Below are positions 1 through 7,642 of a stretch of DNA of 15,324 nucleotides, piece by piece (within the stretch, counting starts at the first letter, position 1; every line of letters starts with the position of its first letter). The position numbers and the translations under genes were made by a program. The notes beneath the pieces were generated by a model. That model made no database searches. It was not told the origin of the DNA and was given only the letters and a program-made list of their open reading frames with translations. Source of the stretch: Larix sibirica (Eukaryota; Streptophyta; Pinopsida; Pinales; Pinaceae); NCBI GenBank assembly GCA_004151065.3, contig NWUY0300000386.1:79776-95099 (forward strand), in the 5' to 3' direction.

Positions 1-1
1 T

Positions 2-454
2 ACATGCAAAGAATATAACACACCCAACACATTCAATATGGGAGACAGAGTTTGGTTTCACTTGAATAAGGAATGACTACAATGTCCTATTAAGAATATC
101 AAGGCATAGTGGTATGGTACTTTTGAAGTGTTGGATAAAGTAGGAGATAATTCCTATAGACTCAATCTACCCCCATGTATGTGCATTTAGTCAATAATGA
201 ATGTGAAAAATCTGAAACTCTCTGAATCGTTCATGTTGGACTAGGAACACGAGTAGGTATTACCTTCTGTAGAGGACTTAGCGCCATAAGCTTAACCATA
301 GTTAGTAGAAGATACAATTTTATAGAAGAAATATAGAACAACAAGATGAGGATAGTATGAACTCTTATAGGTTGGGTTGAAAGGACAACTGCTAGGCAAG
401 GCTAAATGGTACTCCAAGGAGAAGGTAGAGGAAAAATTTCCTCACCTCATTTAG
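2..454 (+). pseudogene. Decayed Ty3/gypsy chromovirus integrase C-terminal region and chromodomain (copy 1)
   Basis: One frame starting at base 2 gives residues typical of the C-terminal part of a plant Ty3/gypsy integrase: a GDRVW motif from about base 41, a WYGTFEVL-like stretch from about 110 and a YRLNLPP motif from about 158. A short linker leads to a chromodomain-like segment at about 302-451 ending in EEKFPHLI. Integrase of this class inserts the element's DNA copy into the genome, and the chromodomain is thought to guide it to heterochromatin. The copy is dead: twelve in-frame stops lie at 74, 107, 188, 242, 254, 287, 293, 299, 323, 347, 353 and 368. The frame is never shifted, so decay was by substitution. 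The stop at 452 may be the original terminator. The rest of gag-pol would lie left of the window. Confidence 0.8.
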
Positions 455-485
455 TAAAATATTTTGGGGATGAAAAGCCTCCTAA

Positions 486-495
486 AATAGGGAGG
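486..495 (+). other. Probable polypurine tract of the retroelement (copy 1)
   Basis: The purine-rich run AATAGGGAGG follows the end of the chromodomain frame by about 30 bases, and a TATGAT / TGATAT start follows directly. This is where the plus-strand primer of an LTR retrotransposon lies, just before the 3' LTR. The equivalent in copy 2 is 8127-8136. The call rests on position and composition. Confidence 0.5.
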
Positions 496-1330
496 TATGA
501 TATGAAATGGATCAATATATACTTTTTCATCTATTTTGGTACTTTATGGGTGGAAAGATCGGATGAATTGGGTTGTAGGGCCCATTTTATGGTAAGGTCT
601 TACTTTGTAGGTTTGGGGTCCATAACCTTTCGAGGTCCATTTGGGGGACTAAATGATGTTTTTGGGGTCAAAATTTTATGACCATAGTTCTTACCACCTC
701 AGTGTTGTTCTGCATTATGAGATATTTCCAACAACACATATATAACCTCAATTGGAGTTCATATGAGGAAGTTATGCCTTCTGCAAGTTGACCTATCCTG
801 TTGACCACCATGGTACCGAGTGGATTCCACGTTAGTAGTCATTACTCACACATGTGGAGCTAGTCATGTGTGGATTTTCAAAGCATTCTATATGGTCCAA
901 GACTCTAATGCTAGTTAGGAGTTGAGGCATGCAAAAACCCTAAAAACTAACCCTAGATGGCTATCAGGAAATTGTTAAATACTAGGCCACTAGAAGAAAA
1001 AGGGGTTCCATTTTCATGGTATTATTGTATTGTTCCATAACTGAACAAGAGATAGGGAGTGTATATTAGAGCATATAAGAGGAAGATGGAGACCATGTAG
1101 GAGCCATACAGGCCACAGTGTCATAGATAGCTCCATAGAGGGTATGACTTTATTTGCATTGCATATTGGAGAAGAAAAGAGAAAGGCACAATCCTCACTT
1201 ATGGCTGGGTTTTCCCAAGGTATATCTTATGTTATTTACGTGGATGTGTTGATGTGTTATTTTGCTCTAGCTATTTTCCTTTCAATTTCAATTTATTTTA
1301 GCATTATGTGAGATTAAGCTAACAACAATG
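496..1330 (+). mobile_element. Probable 3' LTR of the decayed chromovirus (copy 1)
   Basis: The region follows the integrase relic and polypurine tract. It has no supported coding content and carries a good TATA box (TATAAGA, 1074-1080), as the U3 part of an LTR would. The left edge is 496-498 (TATGAT or TGATAT). The right edge is uncertain, estimated near the CA dinucleotides at about 1320-1330, because no second LTR or target-site duplication is available for comparison. It also holds two telo-box-like motifs (935-943 and 949-955) and a short hairpin (847-872). The open frame at 406-681 lies across the pol end and LTR and has no support as a gene. Confidence 0.55.
1074..1080 (+). promoter_or_regulatory. 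TATA box within the LTR (copy 1)
   Basis: TATAAGA lies about 580 bases into the presumed LTR, in the setting GCATATAAGAGGA. It would mark the U3/R border of the element, with transcription starting about 30 bases downstream. Copy 2 equivalent: 8715-8721. Whether it still fires is unknown. Confidence 0.4.
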
Positions 1331-2161
1331 AATTTTAAATATTTAGTAAACACTGCATAACCAAGAGTTTACAAAAAGTTATAAGATTTGTTGTGACAAA
1401 TTGTTCCAATGGAATATCCATAGCAATTTATAGATCAAGTTTGGATTTGAAATGAAATTTTTGGAAAGAATAGTTACAGAACATAAAGAGGTGCTAATAC
1501 AACAAGTGTTTGAAATAAAACCAAGAGTTAAGGACGAAAAAATACTCCTTAATAGTTGCCTCCAAAGAATTAAAGTTGTCTAAAGTTTGAGTGAGGCATC
1601 TATTAAGCAAATATGGAGAGACATAAACAACATCAAATATGTTATATTCAACGAAATTGATTTAGCTATGCACTTGCAAGCATAAAAGGTCAAACAATAA
1701 GGCCTCACTTTTGTAGTGAGCCTTTAGAATTCAAATAAGCCTATTTGGAAAAGCAAAAAAATCTCATTTAATTTAATTTAAATGTTGACAAAACATAGTA
1801 TTGGGCCTTGAAAGACAATGAGCAACTAGAATGTGTTTATGTTATTATGTTACGAAGAATTTGTTGATAGTTTTTTTAATTGCTCCATGGGCTAACTAGT
1901 TTTTGTTATGTGTTATGTGAGGTATTCAAGACCTTACAACTTGGACACTATACTTCCCACTTTCCTAGTGAATTAAGCAATTTCCTTTTTTATAGCCAAT
2001 AAAGAAAGTTAAGCCCACCAGAAAAACACAAATGCAAAGTTTTATACATCTCCATGCCTTAAGAGATTAGGAGTGGGACCTGTGCCTTCCAATACTCTTC
2101 CACCTCTTATTTCTAGAGGTGACAAAAGGAAAGGTGTTTTCATTGGATAGCGCTTGGTTTG
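1331..2161 (+). other. Non-coding stretch between LTR and gene leader (copy 1)
   Basis: I see no gene here. The sequence is AT-rich with stops in all frames. A weak imperfect hairpin sits near 1700-1727 (GGCCTCACT against AGTGAGCC). A CCAAT motif at 1996-2000 and a TTTATAC stretch near 2041 are possible but unproven promoter elements for the downstream gene. Copy 2 equivalent: 8972-9802. Confidence 0.5.
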
Positions 2162-2246
2162 GGTGGTTCATCCTGTGCCAAGTGATAGATCATTTCCTCT
2201 TGGTGGTTCATCTCGTTCCAAGTTCCAACTGATAGACCATTACCTC
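2162..2246 (+). repeat. Imperfect 40-bp direct repeat upstream of the RIQ-like gene (copy 1)
   Basis: Unit 1 (2162-2199) and unit 2 (2202-2246) both begin GGTGGTTCATC and end GATAGAYCATTWCCTC. Unit 2 carries about seven extra bases in the middle. Each unit contains a GATAG motif. The repeat lies about 430-515 bases before the start codon, in the promoter or an early leader. Copy 2 equivalent: 9803-9887. Confidence 0.75.
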
Positions 2247-2676
2247 CACACACCAGAAGAGGATTGGGTTTCTAAATTTTATCACTTTCTCATTCGCTCT
2301 AAAATTCACAGGCAATCCTTCCTATTCAGTGTGGGTCCACTCTTTGGCCTTATACTCTGTCTGGCAAAATGTGTAGATGGTCGCTCCCACACTCTTCCGT
2401 TGCTATCTGTAGTTGCGCTGAAATTTGTCTGCCATGTTGAACAATTTTTCCTCAATTACACCATTGTTAGTATCCAGTGAGATTTCTAGTTATTTACCCA
2501 GTTGTAGGTTTGAATTTCTGCACACTCTCTGTAGTGGGTTTGTTCAAATTCTATGGGATTTGGGTTCTTCTCCTTTGAACTAACGCGATAAACTGTAAGG
2601 GTGTAAGCGAATTGAGAAGATAGCAAGTGAGGAAGGGAATACATTAAAAGGGTTCTAAATTTTTCTGGCACTTTCA
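2247..2676 (+). promoter_or_regulatory. Presumed core promoter and 5' leader of the RIQ-like gene (copy 1)
   Basis: This stretch runs up to the start codon and holds no convincing exon. I cannot place a TATA box with confidence; TTATACT near 2349 is the nearest candidate. GATA-type motifs (GATAAAC near 2586, GATAGC near 2618) resemble light-responsive I-box / GATA elements, but such short motifs occur by chance. Open frames across it on both strands have no recognisable content. Copy 2 equivalent: 9888-10317. Confidence 0.35.
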
Positions 2677-4791
2677 ATGGCCAGTGCAGTGGCAGGACAA
2701 TGTGGTTCAACCCTAATAAGTAGGAGAGGAGGGCTGCTCTTGTCTTCTTCAAGCTCTTCCTATAACAATGGAAGCATGAAACTTGATTTACGGGTTCCTC
2801 TGCCAATGCAAGGTTCTGCTATGATCAGAGCGCCTCTGCTAATTCTGGCCATGGCACCCAAAAAGAAGGTACTCCCCTTATCTTCTATAATTTAGCTTGG
2901 TTTTGTATGTCTACTATCCTTCCTTTTGTGCATTTGGACGTAACACTGTGCTTTTTCTCTATATATTTATGTATTTTCCAAGGAAAACATTGCGGGGAAA
3001 TATTTGGGCTCTTCCTAGCATTTGTGGATGGTTCCAATTGCAAACCCATCAATCTGAGCACTACCCTGCATTAGTGGTTGGCACCCAGTGCAAACCAATT
3101 CATCTGGACACTTCCCTGCATTCATGGTTGCACTGATTACGGCACCTGACCTAGTAGGAACATCTAGTGAGGCATACAACAGAGGCAGGCAGCTAGACCT
3201 CTAGGCCTTCTGCAAAAAGCTCAAAACATTCAACTACTTGCAGAACTTTAAATTTTGGAAACATCTCATCCCACCCTTAAGCACTTAAGCAAGAGTGAGA
3301 TTGCTGGTATCTTGCCAACCATAATCACCCCATGGGGAGCAGACATATCACAAGCAAGATTGGGCGGGGTTGCGGGAGGATAACAACTCCTCCTCTTAAC
3401 CACCCAAGTTAGACATAATTGACATCTCTCCATATATCACCCAATGATATGATAAAACGATATGGTCAATAGGTCTTTTGCACTGGATGTTCGTCTTTAT
3501 GTGGTTTGGCCTGGTCGATGTCTGTCTGTACACACACAGTAAAGTTATACATACAACCCAGAAAGCTTGTTATAACTCTAGGGTCAATATAATTTGTAAA
3601 AGCTGGGTTTCTTTCTGTTTTGAGGATCACCCTCTGCAGTTTTTTGCCTTTGCCGATATACATTTTCCTTCACTTTGAAAGTTTAAATGTGTTTCCTTGT
3701 AAACTACTAATGAAGTGCGTGTTATGGAAACAAGCTATACCGAATTTGTTTAAGAATCACATGTAAGTCAAAACTGCTATAAATCCAGATGCATTGTTTT
3801 TTATTATACACTGCCAAGAAGTCTTTGACTCTTCAGTATGTATTATTATAATATGGCCTTGGCACTGAACATAAAAAGTGAACCAACTCCAAATGTGTTT
3901 ACTAGGTTGTATTCTGCAGGCCTGCTTTCTCGGAGTCTGCAGGATTGATACATCCTCCCGATTCAATCCATCATATAACCTTTTAAGCCAGCGATGTTTT
4001 TGACTCTGATTGTTGACAAGATCTCAAAACCCAACATTATCTGGCCATCCCACTGATTTGTTGGATCCTTAAGATCTATCATTTTACAGAGAGCCTGGAT
4101 GTAATATTCGTATTTGTTCTCCAGTTCTATAAAGATGGGAATCCATTTGACATCTTGACATGAGCACTGTATTTTTTACTCGCTATTCATTACAAGTTAT
4201 CCCCTGTTTAGCTAGTTATTGTATTACTCACCAATCTCATTTTGTATCCCTCCAATTGCTTTTGGGTCCTGGTCTTTTCCAACTTTATAAACTTAAAACT
4301 ATGCTTAAGGAAGGAAGGAACAGTTCTCATACTAGAAAGTAATGCAGGTGAATAAATACGATGACAATTGGAAGAAACAGTGGTTCGGGGCCGGGATCTT
4401 TCTTGAAGGTGATGAGGCTGTGGACGTGGATATTGTAAAAAAGTTGGAGAAAAAGAAGGTTCTAAGTGGGGTGGAGAAGGCTGGATTGCTTTCAAAGGCT
4501 GATGAATTAGGCTTTTCCCTCTCATCTATTGAAAAAATGGGCCTCCTCTCAAAAGCAGAAGATTTGGGCCTGCTAAGCCTTGTAGAGAAAGCCGCTTCCA
4601 TATCGCCTGCGGCAATGGCATCTGTATCACTGCCATTAGTTGTGGCCGCTATTGCCACTATTGTACTCATTCCTGATGATTCCGCTGGACTGTTAATTGC
4701 CCAGAATGTTCTTGCAGCCGTTTTTGCAGTCAGTGCAATTGGTCTGTTTGGTGCTTCCATTGTTCTAAGCGGTTTACAAGAGCAGGAATGA
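2677..4791 (+). CDS. RIQ: RIQ-like thylakoid membrane protein (DUF1118), two exons (copy 1)
   Basis: Exon 1 is 2677-2868 (64 codons) and exon 2 is 4348-4791 (147 codons plus stop), joined in phase 0 at AAG|GT...CAG|GTG, giving 211 aa. Residues 1 to about 58 form a Ser/Arg-rich chloroplast transit peptide. The mature part opens with MAPKKKVNKY and a WFGAGIF motif (about 76-82). An amphipathic region follows with a 19-residue internal repeat (VEKAGLLSKADELG at 106, IEKMGLLSKAEDLG at 125). Two transmembrane helices (about 152-172 and 178-204), separated by IPDDS, lead to a short acidic tail. This order matches DUF1118, the family of Arabidopsis RIQ1 and RIQ2, grana thylakoid proteins needed for normal light-harvesting complex II organisation, grana stacking and non-photochemical quenching. 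I chose ATG 2677 because it starts the transit peptide and has a good context (CAATGGCC). I cannot say whether it is closer to RIQ1 or RIQ2. The gene looks intact. Confidence 0.9.
2869..4347 (+). other. Intron of the RIQ-like gene (copy 1)
   Basis: This 1,479-bp GT-AG intron in phase 0 separates the transit peptide from the mature protein almost exactly. The donor AAG|GTACTC is ordinary. The acceptor TAATGCAG|GTG is preceded by a purine-rich stretch rather than a pyrimidine tract. The intron holds a 50-bp-period repeat (3009-3133). I see no gene in the rest; short open frames at 2897-3136, 3466-3678, 3757-3966 and 4160-4342 have no recognisable content. Copy 2 equivalent: 10510-11988. Confidence 0.85.
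3009..3133 (+). repeat. 50-bp-period degenerate tandem repeat in the intron (copy 1)
   Basis: Two diverged units of exactly 50 bases start at 3025 (TGGATGGTTCC) and 3075 (TGGTTGGCACC). Each contains GCAAACC / CATC / CCCTGCATT in the same order. A partial unit precedes them (CTTCCTAGCATTTG from about 3010) and a partial unit follows (TGGTTGCAC from 3125). It looks like an old minisatellite or a piece of a repetitive element. Copy 2 equivalent: 10650-10774. Confidence 0.7.
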
Positions 4792-5230
4792 AATTCTTTA
4801 CAAATTTCAATGCCTAGTGCTTTCCATTGCATCTGATCATTCAGACTGTCATATAATTTGGTCTTGTATGTGTAAGTTGATTGATGCTTGTAATTCAATG
4901 TTTAAATGTGTTAGGACTTCGTTTGTGGAAAATTTTGCATAGATGAATACAGGAATTAGTTTTTATGCATTCATTCCAAAACTAGTGAATTGCTTTTGTG
5001 GTTTACGTAATTGTTGTTCTTTACTTTTTTCATTTGATCTCCGTGATTTTCGTTATGTCAACACAGTGAGTTGTTTCATTTTGGTAACAAGGATAGGCCC
5101 ATATTTACATTCTGCCTTTATCTTTTTGGTGTATTCTCTTATAACACCAATTTCTTTTGTAAGATGGTTTTCTGGTTCTGATTGTAGTTTGCAGTGTGAC
5201 CATTACCCAAGTAATGCACTTGGATAGAAC
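4792..5230 (+). other. Presumed 3' untranslated region and near downstream flank (copy 1)
   Basis: The stretch follows the stop codon and is T-rich. No AATAAA lies within it. A TTGTATGTGTAA run at 4864-4875 resembles the far-upstream element of plant polyadenylation sites, so the transcript may end near 4900-4950. The open frame at 4943-5227 is hydrophobic by T-richness only and I do not call it a gene. Copy 2 equivalent: 12433-12871. Confidence 0.35.
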
Positions 5231-5231
5231 A

Positions 5232-5301
5232 AATCCATCATATATGGATTCTTCCATTACATTTTAAGTTGCTGATAAATGGAAAAACATCAATGGAAGA
5301 A
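5232..5301 (+). repeat. Nested short inverted repeats downstream of the gene (copy 1)
   Basis: AATCCAT (5232-5238) pairs with ATGGATT (5244-5250) across five bases. TTCTTCCATT (5249-5258) pairs with AATGGAAGAA (5292-5301) across 33 bases. They share two bases, so they cannot both form fully. No known element is recognised. Copy 2 equivalent: 12873-12942. Confidence 0.45.
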
Positions 5302-5518
5302 CATCTTTTGGTTTTTGAAAGTGTTTCAAGAAACATACCCTTAGGGTTGCTCTGCATAGCACAGACTTTTTTTTCTTACATGTTAGGTTTGAAGGGTATC
5401 TATTCTGCCAAAATCACCAGCGATTTGCACCTAGCTTCATTCCTCTGAAACTTATGCCATGCTTGGTGGGCAAATCACTCAGAAATGGAACCCTGGTGGA
5501 TGGCTTAACACTTTGTAC

Positions 5519-5605
5519 ACTTCATTCGCAATGTAAGAGCATTTTGATTTTTGAAGCAACAAAAACTTCATTCGCAATGTAAGAGCATTTTGATTTTTGA
5601 GGCAA
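5519..5605 (+). repeat. 46-bp-period direct repeat downstream of the gene (copy 1)
   Basis: Two 41-base units (5519-5559 and 5565-5605) beginning ACTTCATTCGCAATGTAAGA differ at one base (GAAGCAA against GAGGCAA), with a five-base spacer. The close match suggests a recent local duplication, probably by replication slippage. Copy 2 equivalent: 13160-13246. Confidence 0.92.
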
Positions 5606-7398
5606 ACAAGTTTTTGTTGGACATACAAGGACCAACAAACTGTATTTGGAAAATAGACTGAAAAACTGCATTGCTTTGGTCGATACGATTAAGGCCATAA
5701 TATCTAATTAGTTCACAACTTATTTGGGCATTTCAAATGTTTACTGTATATTGTTTTTTATGGCAACATGAAATATGTATTGGCTAGAAATGGAAAAGTA
5801 AAGTGATTTGGTTGTTTATTACGTGAGATACTTATATCAAGAATTTAATTTCTCGTCTATCTTGCTTACCTATTGACCTTGGTGAAAACATTAGATTTCA
5901 ACCCTTGATACTCCATCCACAAGAAAAAAGTAATCTCTTTTGAGAACCTGTTCCCAAAGATGAAAAACCCATTGATTTTATTTATTTATTTGGAAGTGAT
6001 TCAAGAAACATGTCCTGCAAAGAACTAAGGCAGAACCTGTGGAGGCTCAATCATTTCCAAAACACTCTGTATGTTCTCCTTGAAGACCACCTACTGGTGT
6101 TAGGAAACGGGTATTGTGAGTGGTACTAATTCTTAAGAAACAAACTTGATAGTTCTTGTTGTACATTGATCTTGGACTACATGTAATTCCTAGGCCTTAA
6201 CCCAGTAATATCATGGTTGGCTTGGGGATGGCTCCGGAAGCAATAAAGACTTATTTGCTCAAAGTTGCCTAGGTTGGGAGGAACATGGACCTACCTAGTC
6301 TATTTTTACCTGAGGAAGTTTCAGAGAAGTAACTATGTATTTTAATACTTGTTTTCTCATAGTGTCCGAATACTGTACCTTTCAATATTTATTTGTGATT
6401 TTGCTACTTAATTTATTTATCTTCTTATCGTCAATCATAAGAAGATAACTCTTAGATTTGCTAAATAGAGTAACTAGTTACATTGTTATGAATGATCACA
6501 TATCCAAATTCTCAACTCTGTTAAGTTAAAGTTATATAAGAGAACTCTGATAAATTAGTCTTTCATCCTGTAAAATTATAGAAGCTTACATTGACAAGCA
6601 TAGTACAAGAAATGAATAATTCGTCTTTCTCTGAATCCAATATTAAAAATATTATGACTTGCTACTAATTCCTGAGAATGTTCGAGTAGGAAATAAAGAG
6701 AGAACCCTTGTTTGTTCATACATTCAACTATAATATAGATATTCTTTTACAGTAAAATTTCCAACCTAAACACAGAAGTGTGTTTTTCAATTATAATCTA
6801 TATGCAAAAAGCGAAACAGAATTAATAATTGACCACTTCTTTTTAGATTCTTAGAATAGGGTCTAATGATAGGTATAGTTAGAAATTAATTGCAATTTCA
6901 CTATCACATAACTTATATTATAGAACTTTTAAATCCAAAGTCAAAAGAGGAAAACTATAGCCAAGGTAAAGCATAAGACAATGGTAAACAGAGTCATTGC
7001 TCTCATGGCTCAAAAATAACATCCATACGGCACAAGATAAATTCGAAAAGAGAATTCTTAACATAAATTTATTGGACTAGAGTTATGCGAATTGTTCAGA
7101 ATTAATTAAACATAATTAAAAAAAATCGTAGTCAAATATCCATGTGCTCTTCCATTAGGAAGGCGTATGCCCAAATAATTATTGAATGTAAACCTTCGTT
7201 TCTATTGCAACATATATTATTTGATAGTAGGGAATCCGAAAACAAATAGAAAATAAGCCTCATGATGATCAATCCATATAGCTCATAGAGCTATTGTTTT
7301 TCCAAATAAAGAAGAGAAGATCATTTCTATGAACTGACTATGTAAAAACTCAGCAAGCAGGGAAAAATCGACACCCAAGTTTGTCTAAAAAAACTTAC
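5606..7398. other. Long AT-rich stretch without a supported gene (copy 1)
   Basis: I read both strands and found no convincing exon, RNA gene or transposon domain. The only clear structure is the hairpin at 6417-6448. If the exon candidate at 7399-7506 is real, part of this stretch would be its downstream intron on the minus strand. Copy 2 equivalent: 13247-15039. Confidence 0.5.
6417..6448. repeat. Perfect 12-bp inverted repeat with 8-base loop (copy 1)
   Basis: TTATCTTCTTAT (6417-6428) is the exact reverse complement of ATAAGAAGATAA (6437-6448), with loop CGTCAATC. It is far from any gene end on the plus strand. It could be a chance AT-rich hairpin or the remnant of a small inverted-repeat element. 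Copy 2 equivalent: 14058-14089. Confidence 0.85.
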
Positions 7399-7506
7399 AA
7401 AACCTCCCAATCGAGGCCAGGGTTGCAATTGTATTGGTGCCAAGCCATTGTAAACAAATAACAGGGCGCCCTGTAAGCCTATTTGGAGAATGGGGAATAC
7501 TCCACC
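7399..7506 (-). CDS. Possible internal exon of an unrecognised gene (copy 1)
   Basis: On the minus strand a U-rich run ending TTATTTACAG abuts 108 open bases that end at a textbook donor, TTTT|GTAAGT. In phase 0 these give 36 residues starting GGVFPILQIG and ending PWPRLGGF, hydrophobic in the first half, as in a membrane protein. A further donor (ATG|GTAAGA, exon end at 7602) lies upstream, leaving a 95-base T-rich intron, a typical plant length. The sequence upstream of that donor has a stop (TAA) close by in the matching phase, and a second phase is also open through the exon, so frame and gene are uncertain. I do not recognise the protein. It may be a real exon, a pseudogene remnant or chance. 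The next exon downstream was not found. Confidence 0.3.
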
Positions 7507-7640
7507 CTGTAAATAAATAACAATAATAATTAAACCATGGTAACAATAAAATTTAGAGAAAAAATAAAATAATGGATAACCTGTAATATAGGGTTTCTTA
7601 CCATTTTGCAAAGGAGCATGAGTTAAAGTTGCACATTTGA

Positions 7641-7641
7641 N
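7641..7641. other. Single N at the junction of the two copies
   Basis: This is the only ambiguous base in the window, and it sits exactly between the two copies. It reads as a scaffold join or gap placeholder rather than an uncertain base call. Any reading frame crossing it is artificial. Confidence 0.9.
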
Positions 7642-7642
7642 T

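Larger units (their letters stand above)
1..7640 (+). repeat. Copy 1 of a 7,640-bp direct duplication
   Basis: Every landmark here recurs exactly 7641 bases later: integrase relic, LTR, both gene exons, intron, 3' hairpin and minus-strand exon candidate. The constant offset means there are no insertions or deletions between copies. The only differences I found by reading are five transitions at 801-864. The unit begins at the first base of the window, in the middle of a retroelement gene, and stops abruptly at the N. Neither end looks like a natural element boundary and no target-site duplication is visible. An unmerged redundant contig or alternative haplotype is the likeliest explanation; a very recent tandem duplication is the alternative. 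Confidence 0.97.

Noticed and set aside
406-681. 91-codon plus-strand open frame at the integrase end and LTR start (also 8047-8322)
   Set aside because: It is in a different frame from the integrase relic, crosses the polypurine tract and enters the LTR. Its product has no recognisable content.
1699-1728. Hairpin GGCCTCACT / AGTGAGCC as a terminator or microRNA
   Set aside because: The stem is short and needs a bulge; there is no adjacent gene end and no precursor-like extension.
2154-2480. 108-codon open frame upstream of the gene (also 9795-10121)
   Set aside because: It contains the 40-bp direct repeat, has no recognisable domain and lies in the promoter or leader region; best explained as chance.
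2486-2806. 106-codon minus-strand open frame (also 10127-10447)
   Set aside because: It overlaps exon 1 antisense and its leader, with no family resemblance.
4332-4898. Antisense open frame of 188 codons over exon 2 (also 11973-12539)
   Set aside because: It lies opposite the DUF1118 exon. Its Ser/Thr/Pro-rich translation is what the reverse of this coding sequence would give, and it has no recognisable domain.
4943-5227. 94-codon Phe/Ser/Leu-rich open frame after the gene (also 12584-12868)
   Set aside because: Its hydrophobicity follows from T-rich DNA. No recognisable motif and no splice or promoter evidence.
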